Shown in pieces: positions 53,332 to 62,099 of a stretch of DNA of 64,000 nucleotides. How positions within the stretch are numbered: the first letter of the stretch is position 1; every line of letters begins with the position of its first letter. The notes under the pieces were generated by a model, which did no database searches, had not been told where the DNA came from, and saw nothing but the letters and a program-made list of their open reading frames with translations. This DNA is from Brevibacterium sp. CCUG 69071 (GTDB taxonomy: Bacteria; Actinomycetota; Actinomycetes; Actinomycetales; Brevibacteriaceae). The position numbers and the translations under genes were made by a program. The stretch spans positions 483,823 through 547,822 of the forward strand of contig NZ_PGFV01000003.1 of the NCBI RefSeq assembly GCF_021023135.1. Direction: 5' to 3'.

Positions 53332-55119
53332 TCAGGCCGGGATCTCGTCGGCGGCGGGAGGCATTGTCTCCGGGTCGATGGTGAGGTGGAGAAGCGCCGG
53401 CCCTGTGGCGGCCAAGGCTCGGTCGAGCGCGGGAGCGAAGTGCTCGGTGGCCTCGACACGTTCCCCGTGTCCGCCGATGAAGGCGGACATCCACGTCCCG
53501 AAATCGGGATTGACCATGCGCGTTCCCGATGGTCGACCCGGATAGTGGTTCTGCTGGTGGGAGACGATCGTGCCGTACACGCCGTTGTCGATGACGATGA
53601 TCAGCGGGCTGGCCCCGTGGGCGAAGGCGGTCGCGATCTCCTGACCGTTCATGAGGAAGTCGCCGTCCCCGCAGATCGCCACGGCCCGGCGCTCGGGCGC
53701 CGCCAGTGAGGCCGCCACCGCTGCCGGGACAGCGAGTCCCATGGCCCCGTTGCGTGCCCCGACGAGGCTCGCCGGGTGCAGATGCCGGAGGAATCGGTGG
53801 CCCCAGATCGTCGCGTTGCCCGCTCCGTAGGTGAGGATCGCCTCCCCGCCGAGGCGGTCGTCGAGGATCCCGAACACCACCCCGAGATCGACCCCGGGGT
53901 TGTCTTCGGAAACGACGGTGCTGCCGGAGTCTGGGTTGCTGTCGGAGTCTGCGGCGTTCGCGGAACCGGCCCCCGCCTCGGCGTCGGGACGATGTGCGGA
54001 GAAGCGGGACTGCGCGTGCGCACGTGCGAGCATCCATTCGTCGCTGCGCTCTGCGCGGAGGTCGGGTGCGAGGGTGTCCGGGTTGTCTCGGGCAGTGGCC
54101 GGATCACCGGATCCGCCGGCGGATCGCACTGCGCTTCCACCGGCGAACTCGGCCAGCGCGTTGACGAAGCTGCGCGGGGAGGCGAGGATCTGCTGGTCGA
54201 TGCGGCCGGCGTGCTGGGTGGCTTCGGGGTCGAGCCCGACGAGGACGGTCTCGGCATCGAAGCCGATCGTGTAGCCGTCGCTGGCCACATCGGAACGGGT
54301 GGCTCCGACGAAGACGAGCAGGTCCGCCTCGGCGAAACCGGCCGCGATGGCATCGGCGCGACCGTAGCCGAGCCACCCGGCCCACGCGGCTCCCGTATGG
54401 GGTACGGCATCGTAGGCGCGCCAGTCGGCGAAGATCGGGATACCCGCCGAGGCGGCCAGTTCGGCCAGCTCACGTCCGCAGCCGGAATGCCAGCCGTCCC
54501 CGCCGAGGACGAACGCCGGGCGATCGGCGGTTCGCAGTCGTGCAGATAGGGCCTCGAGATCTGCGGCAGACGGAGCAGGCTCGACGATCGCAGACGGCGT
54601 CGGTGCAGGTGAGTCGGTCAGGCGGACGAGGACATCCTCGGGCAGGCCGACGACGACGGGACCCGGGCGGCCCGAGGCGGCGATGCGCAGCGCCTCGGCG
54701 GTGAGCTCACCGGCACGATGTTCGTCATCGATGGTGATGACGGCCTTCGCGGTCGAGGAGAACCACTCGGGCAGACTGAATTCCTGGAAGGACTCGCGGG
54801 CCCGATCCGCGGTGGGGACGAGTCCGACGAAGAGCACGAGGGCGGTGCCGTCCTGCCAAGCGGTGTGGATGGAGATCATCGCATTCGCCGCCCCCGGGCC
54901 CCGGGTGACCATGGCGATTCCGGGGCGTCCGGTCAGCCGGGATTCGGCCAGCGCCATGAAGCCTGCGCCACCTTCCTGACGGCACACGATCGTCTCGATC
55001 GCGGAGTCGTAGAGTCCGTCGAGGACGTCGAGGTAGGACTCGCCGGGAACCGCGTAGGCCCGCTTGATTCCGGCGTTCTCCAAGGTGCTGACGATGAGAT
55101 GTCCGGCCGAGCGGGGCAT
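53332..55119 (-). CDS. Thiamine diphosphate-dependent enzyme (acetolactate synthase/decarboxylase-like)
   Basis: A 595-residue three-domain TPP enzyme. IVCRQEGGAGFMALAESRL holds the Glu that activates TPP, so it is not a glyoxylate carboligase, which lacks that Glu. The central domain is followed by an about 80-residue low-complexity linker (DSDSNPDSGS). The TPP site is GDGDFLMNGQEIATAF with IVIDNGVYG. By family it joins or decarboxylates 2-oxo acids; the substrate is unknown. ATG 55119 follows GGAAGGA; the longer frame to 56088 is antisense to the transporter. It lies between transporter and amidase genes. Confidence 0.82.
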   Translation of the reverse strand: MPRSAGHLIVSTLENAGIKRAYAVPGESYLDVLDGLYDSAIETIVCRQEGGAGFMALAESRLTGRPGIAMVTRGPGAANAMISIHTAWQDGTALVLFVGLVPTADRARESFQEFSLPEWFSSTAKAVITIDDEHRAGELTAEALRIAASGRPGPVVVGLPEDVLVRLTDSPAPTPSAIVEPAPSAADLEALSARLRTADRPAFVLGGDGWHSGCGRELAELAASAGIPIFADWRAYDAVPHTGAAWAGWLGYGRADAIAAGFAEADLLVFVGATRSDVASDGYTIGFDAETVLVGLDPEATQHAGRIDQQILASPRSFVNALAEFAGGSAVRSAGGSGDPATARDNPDTLAPDLRAERSDEWMLARAHAQSRFSAHRPDAEAGAGSANAADSDSNPDSGSTVVSEDNPGVDLGVVFGILDDRLGGEAILTYGAGNATIWGHRFLRHLHPASLVGARNGAMGLAVPAAVAASLAAPERRAVAICGDGDFLMNGQEIATAFAHGASPLIIVIDNGVYGTIVSHQQNHYPGRPSGTRMVNPDFGTWMSAFIGGHGERVEATEHFAPALDRALAATGPALLHLTIDPETMPPAADEIPA

Positions 55120-55190
55120 TGGCGGGGTCCTTCCGTGGTGGGGCGGGTGCTGTGGGTGCGGGCCGCGCGGTTGCGGTCGCTGCGGCGAAC

Positions 55191-56522
55191 TCAGTGCTTG
55201 AAGCCGGGCAGGTCGACGCTCAGACGCGGTGCGATGGCTCCGGCGAAGGCCGTGAACAGGGACAGGAAGGCGAGCATCGCGGCGGCCGGCCACCAGTGAT
55301 CCCCGGCGGAGGCGACGAACCCGGTGGCGAGCAGCGGAATGAATCCGGAGATCATTCCGGCCGCGTTCTGCGCCAGGCCGACCCCGGTGTAGCGGGTGTT
55401 CGCCGGGAACAGTCCGGTGAGCACGGTGCCCGAGGCGGCGTAGGGCAGGGACAGTGTTCCGACGGCCAGGGTCATGGCGATGACGACGAGCACCGGGTTG
55501 CCGGACTCGAACATGAGGAATGCCGGAACGGAGACGACCGCCGAGGCGATGCCGCCCCACAGGATGACCTTGCTCGCTCCGTACTTGGCTCCGAGGGCGC
55601 CGCCCCAGATGAGAGTGAAGATCTCGACGGCCGCAGCGACCATGCTGCCGAGCAGGAGCAGAGAGTTCGTATAGCCGAGGACGTTGACGCCGTACCAGAC
55701 GCAGAAGGCGGTGACGAGATAGAAACCGCCGACGCCGAGGAGGGCGGCGGCCATGCCGACGATGATCTGCCTCCAGCTGTCGACGAAGGTGGTGCGGATC
55801 GGGCTCTTGGCGACCTCGCCGGACTCTTCGAGCTGCCGGAACACCGGGGACTCCTCGAGACGCGAGCGCAGATAGACGGCGACGGCGAGAAGGGGGAGGG
55901 CGATGAGGAAGGGGATCCTCCAGCCGAAGGAGTCGAAGTTCTCCTGCGAGAAGACGAGCGTCATGACGAAGAATCCGCCGGAGGAGAGGATCGTGCCGAT
56001 CGGGGAGCCGATCTGCGGGATCGCCGCGTAGCGGGCGCGCAGGTGGAGCGGGGCGTTTTCGACGACGAGGGTCATGGCGCCCGACCATTCTCCGCCGACG
56101 AAGAGCCCCTGCAGGATGCGCAGGAGGACGAGCAGGGCGGGGGCGGCGAAGCCGATGGCCGCATAGGTCGGGAGCAGGCCGATAAGACCGGTGACGATGC
56201 CGATGCCGATGATCGTAATGAGCAGGACCTTCCGGCGGCCGATCTTGTCACCCATGCGGCCGAAGATCAGCCCGCCGATCGGGCGCGCGGCCAGTCCCAC
56301 GCCGAAGGTGGCGAATGAGGCGAGAGCTGCGGCGGTGGCGTTCTCGTTGGTGAAGTACTGGACGTTGAAGACCAGGGCCGCGGCGGCGCTGAACAGGAAG
56401 AAGTCGTACCACTCGAGGGCGGTGCCGATGAGTGCACCGGCGGCGACCTTGTTCGCATCCTTGACGCTGAGTTCCTGGGTGGCCGAATATTCGGTCGCCG
56501 CTGTCGGGTCGTTCACGCTCAT
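55191..56522 (-). CDS. MFS transporter, metabolite:H+ symporter (MHS) family
   Basis: A 443-residue 12-helix permease. IGTALEWYDFFLFSAAAALV is the MHS N-terminal signature, with RPIGGLIFGRMGDKIGRRK between helices 2 and 3 and the ILQGLFVGGEWSGA segment. Relatives import carboxylates, proline or shikimate. ATG 56522 follows GGAGAAAATC; the 48 residues of a longer reading are in the promoter region. It is the first gene of the operon with TPP enzyme and amidase, divergent from PucR. Confidence 0.88.
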   Translation of the reverse strand: MSVNDPTAATEYSATQELSVKDANKVAAGALIGTALEWYDFFLFSAAAALVFNVQYFTNENATAAALASFATFGVGLAARPIGGLIFGRMGDKIGRRKVLLITIIGIGIVTGLIGLLPTYAAIGFAAPALLVLLRILQGLFVGGEWSGAMTLVVENAPLHLRARYAAIPQIGSPIGTILSSGGFFVMTLVFSQENFDSFGWRIPFLIALPLLAVAVYLRSRLEESPVFRQLEESGEVAKSPIRTTFVDSWRQIIVGMAAALLGVGGFYLVTAFCVWYGVNVLGYTNSLLLLGSMVAAAVEIFTLIWGGALGAKYGASKVILWGGIASAVVSVPAFLMFESGNPVLVVIAMTLAVGTLSLPYAASGTVLTGLFPANTRYTGVGLAQNAAGMISGFIPLLATGFVASAGDHWWPAAAMLAFLSLFTAFAGAIAPRLSVDLPGFKH

Positions 56523-56665
56523 GATTTTCTCCGTCGAGTCCGGGTCGGGGTCGGATGAGGGTCGGTAGGTCTTCGACCCATAACTGAGAACACTACCGAG
56601 TGTGATCGCACGATTTCGAGAATATTTTGCCCCGGATGTCCCGTGACCGATTGTGCATCTGCACA

Positions 56666-56671
56666 TAGTCT
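56666..56671 (+). promoter_or_regulatory. Candidate -10 (TAGTCT) of leaderless pucR-like gene
   Basis: TAGTCT, then 6 nt, then the ATG at 56678. Confidence 0.5.
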
Positions 56672-56677
56672 AGAGGG

Positions 56678-57901
56678 ATGTCGCCACGTCATGAGAGACA
56701 GCTCAGGGATCAGCCGCTGCCTGGGGACCACGTCCGCTGGGTCCAGCTGCTCGATGCCCTCGAACTCGATCAGCTCACGGAACGCTTCATGTCCCGAGTC
56801 GTGCGGGTTCCCGGCTACGACCCCGCCCCGATCCCGGTCTCTGAGCTGAGGCGGACCGGGCTGCTGTCGTTCCAGACGCTGGTCGAAGGCCTGCGCGCGG
56901 GCGGCTTCGACGGGTCGGTCGCGGTGTCCACGGAGGTCGGAGTCACCCGCGCCCGGGCGGGAATCCCGCTGGAGGCGCTGATGACGGCCATCCGACACGA
57001 CTTCAATGTGCTGTGGGAGGCCTTGACCAGAGTGGCGACGCAGGAAGACGCCGAACTCGTCATCCGGCACACTGGGATCGTCCTCTCCACGGTCGATGAC
57101 TATGTCTCCCAGGTCCAGCAGGCCTATGTGGCCGAGCGGCAGCGGATGCGGGAGGAGGAGTCCTCGGTGCGGCAGGGGCTCATCGCGGAGCTCTTCGACG
57201 AACGGGATCCGACGGATGAACGCCTGGCCGGAATCGCCTCGGCGCTGGGCCTCGACCCGAGTGATCGGCTGCTCGTCGCGGCGGCGCGGGGAGAGGATAC
57301 CCCGGCGCTGCGGGTGCTCATCTCCGATCATGAGCGCGCGGGCGGGACCATGTTCACCCACCACCTCGGCGAGGTCCTCATCGCCTTCACCCGATCGGCC
57401 GAGCCGACGGGCACGCGTTCGACCGCGGGTGCGCGGCCCGGTACGGGCGCGAGCTCGGGGCCGGGGCCGGGACCGAACATGGTCGGACGACGCTTCGCCG
57501 AGGCGCGAGTGGGGCTGGTCGATGCCCCGGACTTCGCCTCTCTGCGCAGGTCGGCGCTGACCGCCCGTGACCTCGCTCAGCTGCTCACGGCCGATGAGGT
57601 GGGAGCGATGACGTGGGAGCGTGGGTGGGCGCGCTTGGCCGCACAGTCACTGAACGCGGCAGGCAATTCGATCGTCACCGATGTCGAGCGTTCGCTGGCC
57701 GTCTGCGGCGGTGCCGAACGGGAACGCCTCGTCGAAGCGGTGCAGAGCTATCTGCGGTCGGGCAGCATCGGGGTGAGCGCGGCCGAGCTGTACTGCCACC
57801 GCAACACCGTGGCAAACCGGCTGCGCCGATTCGCCGAGCTGACCGGGGTGGACCCGACGATCCCCGCCGAGGCGGCCCGCCTCGTCGTCGGGTGGGCGTG
57901 A
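56678..57901 (+). CDS. PucR-family transcriptional regulator
   Basis: A 407-residue regulator with an N-terminal sensory part, a central GGDEF-like domain (about 190-330) and the C-terminal helix-turn-helix GVSAAELYCHRNTVANRLRR. Members control purine, ureide and amino-acid catabolism. A Gly/Pro-rich stretch (GTRSTAGARPGTGASS) interrupts the middle domain. It is divergent from the MHS-TPP-amidase operon and is the obvious regulator candidate. Confidence 0.87.
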   Translation: MSPRHERQLRDQPLPGDHVRWVQLLDALELDQLTERFMSRVVRVPGYDPAPIPVSELRRTGLLSFQTLVEGLRAGGFDGSVAVSTEVGVTRARAGIPLEALMTAIRHDFNVLWEALTRVATQEDAELVIRHTGIVLSTVDDYVSQVQQAYVAERQRMREEESSVRQGLIAELFDERDPTDERLAGIASALGLDPSDRLLVAAARGEDTPALRVLISDHERAGGTMFTHHLGEVLIAFTRSAEPTGTRSTAGARPGTGASSGPGPGPNMVGRRFAEARVGLVDAPDFASLRRSALTARDLAQLLTADEVGAMTWERGWARLAAQSLNAAGNSIVTDVERSLAVCGGAERERLVEAVQSYLRSGSIGVSAAELYCHRNTVANRLRRFAELTGVDPTIPAEAARLVVGWA

Positions 57902-58064
57902 GGTGATGTCGGGTGGGGGCTGGGGTGACGCGGAGGTGCTGAGGTGACGTTGGGTCGGGCGGGAGATGACGGTGTGACGGGCGGTGTTCATCCGAGGCTG
58001 ATATGCATTGAGCATTCAACTACTTTCGGCCGATGCCTCGGCGAGGTGTCAAGAGGGAGACATC

Positions 58065-59096
58065 GTGAGCAGTTCGACGACAGGCGCTCCGAACCACCTC
58101 GGGTTCATCCATCTGGTTCCGTTCGATCGTGACGATCCGTCCCGGGGTCTGCGCGAGGGCATCGAACTGTTCCGCTTCGCGGAGGAGCTCGGACTCGACA
58201 GCGGGTGGGTGCGGACCCGGCATATGCAGTACGGGCTGCCCTCGCCGGCGGTGTACTTCGCTGCGCTGGCACAGGAGACCGAGCGGATCGGACTGGGCAG
58301 CGCGGTCATCCCCGTCGGCCACGAGAACCCGTACCGTCTGGCCGAGGACCTCGCTGTGGCCGACCTGCTTTCCGGTGGGCGAGTGCTGCCCGGACTGAGT
58401 GTGCATCCGCCCGGATTCGCCGAGGCGGTCAATGACCTGGTCCACGGTGAAGGCTGGCGAGATGAGGACTTCGGCTACGGACGCATCGAGCGCCTCCGTG
58501 ACTTCCTTGCCGGGGCACCCGTGCGGGAGAAGCCCGAGTACAGGGGCTTCGGCGGGGACATCGACTCCGAACGGGTGGAGCCGCATGCGCCCGGACTGGC
58601 CGATCGCCTCTGGTACGGCGGCGGTTCGCTCAAGTCCGCGGCGTGGGCCGGCGGGGCGGGGATGAACTGGCTGATGAGCAACATCACCTCGGCCGAGGAC
58701 GGCATCGAGGACTTCTCGGCCAACCAGGTCAACCAGATCGAGACCTTCCGGAACGCCGAGGTGGGGGCCGGGGCAGGGCGGGTCAGCCTGGCCCGCGTCA
58801 TCGTCCCCACCGACGGTGCGAGTCCCGCGCAGGCCGCGAAGTACCGAGACTATGCGGAGGCCCGGACGCCTCGGACGAAGTCGGTCCACGGTCGCAATAC
58901 GATCATCGCTCCGGACCTGCTCGGCTCGACCGAGGAGATCGTCGACTTCCTCGGGTCGAACCCGGCGTTCCAGGCCTCGGATGATTATCTCTTCGAGCTG
59001 CCCTTCGAATTCGAGCTCGAGGATTGGAAGCACATCCTCCATCAGCTCGCCACGGAGATCGGCCCCAAGTTGGGATGGTCGCCGATCGCAGACTGA
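58065..59096 (+). CDS. LLM-class flavin-dependent oxidoreductase
   Basis: A 343-residue luciferase-like monooxygenase: GFIHLVPFDRDDPSRGLREG, ELGLDSGWVRTRHM, GLGSAVIPVGHENPYRLAED, and LWYGGGSLKSAAWAG. It uses FMNH2 or F420 for an oxidation; substrate is unknown. GTG 58065 is chosen because AGAGGGAG lies 5 nt before it, rather than ATG 58008. It could work with the PucR-controlled operon across the divergent regulator, but this is inference. Confidence 0.85.
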   Translation: MSSSTTGAPNHLGFIHLVPFDRDDPSRGLREGIELFRFAEELGLDSGWVRTRHMQYGLPSPAVYFAALAQETERIGLGSAVIPVGHENPYRLAEDLAVADLLSGGRVLPGLSVHPPGFAEAVNDLVHGEGWRDEDFGYGRIERLRDFLAGAPVREKPEYRGFGGDIDSERVEPHAPGLADRLWYGGGSLKSAAWAGGAGMNWLMSNITSAEDGIEDFSANQVNQIETFRNAEVGAGAGRVSLARVIVPTDGASPAQAAKYRDYAEARTPRTKSVHGRNTIIAPDLLGSTEEIVDFLGSNPAFQASDDYLFELPFEFELEDWKHILHQLATEIGPKLGWSPIAD

Positions 59097-59257
59097 GACC
59101 GACCGCAGGCTGAGAGCGGCTCCGGACTGAGAGCCGCTTCTGCGAGACCGGCCACGGTCTGAGCGCGGCCCCGGCGAGACCGGCGTCGACGAGGTGGCGC
59201 TACCTGACCGTGCTGCCGATCGTCCGTTGGATGTCTAGGATGACGACCACCTCGGTG

Positions 59258-60262
59258 TCAGGACCGCTCCAGCTCCTCGTAGCTCTGCCCGTGCGGTCCC
59301 GTCAGCGCGGTTGCGATTCCGTTCACGCTGAGGACGAAACGACCATCGGGATCCACGCCGCGGGCCTCGAGCTGTACGCCGGTTTCGGGCAGGACGCCTG
59401 CGCCCTCGTTGCTCAGCCACACGACCTCGGGGTGAGCGCGCATGATGGCGGCGAACTCCTCCCGCCTCGGCGCATCGAGGTAGGCGAGGACCGCGCTGTG
59501 GAAGACGACGATCTGCGAGTCCGACGGCGCCTCGGCGATGAGGGGTTCGATGCGATCGCACAGATCCCCGGATATCAGCCTCGGCGGGTCGGTTTCGACG
59601 ATACCGGCGGCGGCGCTCAGCCTCTCTCGCCGGGCATCGTGCTCGGGCCAGACCAGGGATCTCAGCCACTCACGCTCGTCGGGATCGGCGATGTCGAGCG
59701 GATTGAGGTCGATCCCCGCTCGCCACGCGACCTCCGGGATCCGCGTCGGGGGCTCGGAGCCGAGGAACTCGCATGAGAGGACGGCAGGACTCGGACCATC
59801 TGCCGGGTCGAGCCGGATCGTCCCACTCTCGGATCGGTATTCGTAGCTGTACCGATCCGGGTACAGGCACAGCCCGGCCGAGGCGCCCACTTCGATGAGC
59901 GAGATCGGACCATCGATTGCGGCGAGGGCCGGCAGCAGCACCGCGCACCGTCCGGCCTCATTCGTCTGCGTCGATCGAGCGAGCATGAGTGCTCGCGTCT
60001 CCTCCCAGTGATCGAGCAGCCAGCTCCGCAGCTCCGCGAAGGAACCATTCCCCGCGCCGAGGTGTCTGGCCGCGGCGAAGAGAAGGTTGGCCTGACGCTT
60101 GGGTCGGGGGAGGTCGAGGAGCAGATCGATGAGGGCCTCGTCCTCGCCGATACCCTGCGCCCACTCGGTGTAGACGGGCGAGGTGTCAGCGGCTTCGAGT
60201 TCGGCGAACCTGCGGTAGTAGTCGCGGACAGACTCGGCCTCCAGCTCGGTCATCGGCTGCAT
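59258..60262 (-). CDS. DUF2332-family protein
   Basis: A 334-residue protein of the DUF2332 family, function unknown. Characteristic segments are VRDYYRRFAELEAADTSPVY, LLDLPRPKRQANLLFAAARH, SLIEVGASAGLCLYPDRYSY and VVFHSAVLAYLDAPRREEF. The middle segment resembles a methyltransferase-like glycine motif. GAGGAGGGAC precedes the ATG. It is monocistronic. Confidence 0.85.
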   Translation of the reverse strand: MQPMTELEAESVRDYYRRFAELEAADTSPVYTEWAQGIGEDEALIDLLLDLPRPKRQANLLFAAARHLGAGNGSFAELRSWLLDHWEETRALMLARSTQTNEAGRCAVLLPALAAIDGPISLIEVGASAGLCLYPDRYSYEYRSESGTIRLDPADGPSPAVLSCEFLGSEPPTRIPEVAWRAGIDLNPLDIADPDEREWLRSLVWPEHDARRERLSAAAGIVETDPPRLISGDLCDRIEPLIAEAPSDSQIVVFHSAVLAYLDAPRREEFAAIMRAHPEVVWLSNEGAGVLPETGVQLEARGVDPDGRFVLSVNGIATALTGPHGQSYEELERS

Positions 60263-60575
60263 GGTCCCTCCTCATCTTCTCGTCTCATCGTACCGAGCGA
60301 CTGAAGGCTGAGCGTCGACCGAATCCGCGCGTGGGACGGCTGGGACGGCTGGGCCGAGTGGGACGGCTGGGACGAGTAGGACCGTCGAACCGTGGGGGAC
60401 GGGTGGCCCGCGTGGGCGGTCGACCCGAACCGCCTCGGCTGGCGGGGTCGATCTCAACGTCCCGGCATTCGGAACTTTGCTTCCGAGATCTAGGAAACGA
60501 CGGCTGAGCTGACGTAATGTGATTTCGTATTCCGCCGGAGGCCAGAACCGGTCCGGCTCGATCGAGGGAGATCAC
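60263..60575. other. Intergenic region holding a 9-bp tandem repeat
   Basis: No gene is supported between the divergent DUF2332 and ACS transporter genes. The region contains six imperfect 9-bp repeats (60332-60385), then ordinary promoter-like sequence before the transporter start. Confidence 0.6.
60332..60385. repeat. 9-bp tandem repeat (TGGGACGGC)n, six units
   Basis: Units start at 60332, 60341, 60350, 60359, 60368 and 60377; three are TGGGACGGC, the others differ by one to five bases. Confidence 0.85.
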
Positions 60576-61940
60576 ATGTCATCCCAGGTGAACCATGTCA
60601 GTGGGGCAACGCCCAGTGACTCCGCTCTGGAGAAGCGGACGATGCGCAAAGTCATCGTCCGACTCATCCCATTCATCATCGCGATGTACTTCATCAACTA
60701 TCTCGACCGCACCAACCTCGGCATCGCCGGGCCGGGCGGGATGAATGAGGACCTCGCGATGAACGCCACGCAGTTCGGGTTCGCGGCAGGCATCTTCTTC
60801 TTCGGCTATCTCATCCTCGAGGTCCCCTCGAACCTGGCGCTGCACAGATTCGGCGCCCGGATCTGGCTGGCCCGCATCCTCATCAGCTGGGGAATCGTGG
60901 CCGCTGCGATGGCCTTCGTGCCCAACCATTACTGGCTCTATGCCCTGCGCTTCCTCCTCGGCGTCGCTGAGGCGGGCTTCTTCCCCGGCGTCATCCTCTA
61001 CCTCACCTACTGGTTCCCGACGAGCATGCGCGCCCGCGCCACGGCCCTGTTCATGCTTGCGATTCCCCTCTCGAGCGTCGTCGGTTCGCCGCTGTCGTCG
61101 TGGCTGATCTCGAGCGGAAACTCGATCTTCGAGTCCTTTGCCGGGTGGCGGTTCATGTTCATCATCGAGGGCGTGCCGGCGGTTCTCCTCGGCCTCATGT
61201 GCCTCTTCTACCTCACCGATCGTCCCCGCGACGCCAAGTGGCTGGAGCCGGAGGAGCGAGAGTGGCTGCAGGCGAAGATGGACGCCGAGGAGAGTGACAA
61301 GGAAGAGACTTTCCACTATCCGGTTCGCCGCTCCCTGCTGCAGCCGCGGGTGTGGGCGCTGTCCTTCGTCTACTTCGGCATGGTCTACGGCCTCTACGCC
61401 CTCAGCTTCTTCCTGCCGACGATCATCGCGGGCTTCCAGGAGACCTTCGGCACCGAGTACTCGATCGTCGAGATCGGCTTCATCACCGCGATTCCCTATG
61501 TCTTCGGCGCGGTGGCGATGTATCTGTGGTCGCGCCACGGGGACCGCACCGGCGAACGCGTCTGGCACGTCGCGCTGCCGCTGTTCATCGGCGGCATCTC
61601 CATCCCGATCGCGCTCTACCTCAACTCGCCGTTCACCACGATGATCGCCGTGACGATCACCGCCATGTCGATCTGTGCGGCCCTGCCGACATTCTGGCCC
61701 CTGCCGCAGACCTTCCTCGCGGGTGCCGGAGCGGCTGCCGGTTTGGCGCTGATCAACTCGCTGGGCAACTCGGCCGGATTCTTCGCCCCCTACATCACGG
61801 GCTGGCTCGCCGATCTCACCGGCACCCAGAACGCCGGCATGTGGGTCGTCGGTGCCGCGATGGTCGCCGCGGGCGTGCTCACCCTCATCCTCAAGGCCGC
61901 ACCCGCACCCGATAGGCTGGACCCGAACCTGACGAAGTAG
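60576..61940 (+). CDS. MFS transporter, anion:cation symporter (ACS) family
   Basis: A 454-residue 12-helix permease. FINYLDRTNLGIAGPGGMNE is the ACS family signature near helix 1, with FFFGYLILEVPSNLALHRFG, and ADLTGTQNAGMWVVGAAMV near the end. Family members import carboxylates such as tartrate, glucarate or phthalate. ATG 60576 follows GAGGGAG. The downstream GlcD-like oxidase may act on the same hydroxyacid. Confidence 0.88.
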   Translation: MSSQVNHVSGATPSDSALEKRTMRKVIVRLIPFIIAMYFINYLDRTNLGIAGPGGMNEDLAMNATQFGFAAGIFFFGYLILEVPSNLALHRFGARIWLARILISWGIVAAAMAFVPNHYWLYALRFLLGVAEAGFFPGVILYLTYWFPTSMRARATALFMLAIPLSSVVGSPLSSWLISSGNSIFESFAGWRFMFIIEGVPAVLLGLMCLFYLTDRPRDAKWLEPEEREWLQAKMDAEESDKEETFHYPVRRSLLQPRVWALSFVYFGMVYGLYALSFFLPTIIAGFQETFGTEYSIVEIGFITAIPYVFGAVAMYLWSRHGDRTGERVWHVALPLFIGGISIPIALYLNSPFTTMIAVTITAMSICAALPTFWPLPQTFLAGAGAAAGLALINSLGNSAGFFAPYITGWLADLTGTQNAGMWVVGAAMVAAGVLTLILKAAPAPDRLDPNLTK

Positions 61941-62099
61941 TCCCGGCGGCTGCGCCGGCGGTGGCGTCGCCGGTTGCGGTGGTGTCGCTTCGGTGGCCAC
62001 GACCACCTCGGCGGTTATCATCTCCGACCTCGCCGAGGCGGTCGTGGACTTCTCGCGGTCGCCGACCGACCTCGTCGCATCTCCGTTCGGAAGGACGTC

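Noticed and set aside
53332..55119. TPP enzyme as glyoxylate carboligase of allantoin breakdown
   Set aside because: Its RQEGGA motif has the activating Glu, which glyoxylate carboligase lacks.
54718..56318. Long plus-strand frames opposite the TPP enzyme and MHS transporter genes
   Set aside because: Antisense shadows with repeated Gly/Asp/Glu composition, and no motifs or ribosome-binding sites.
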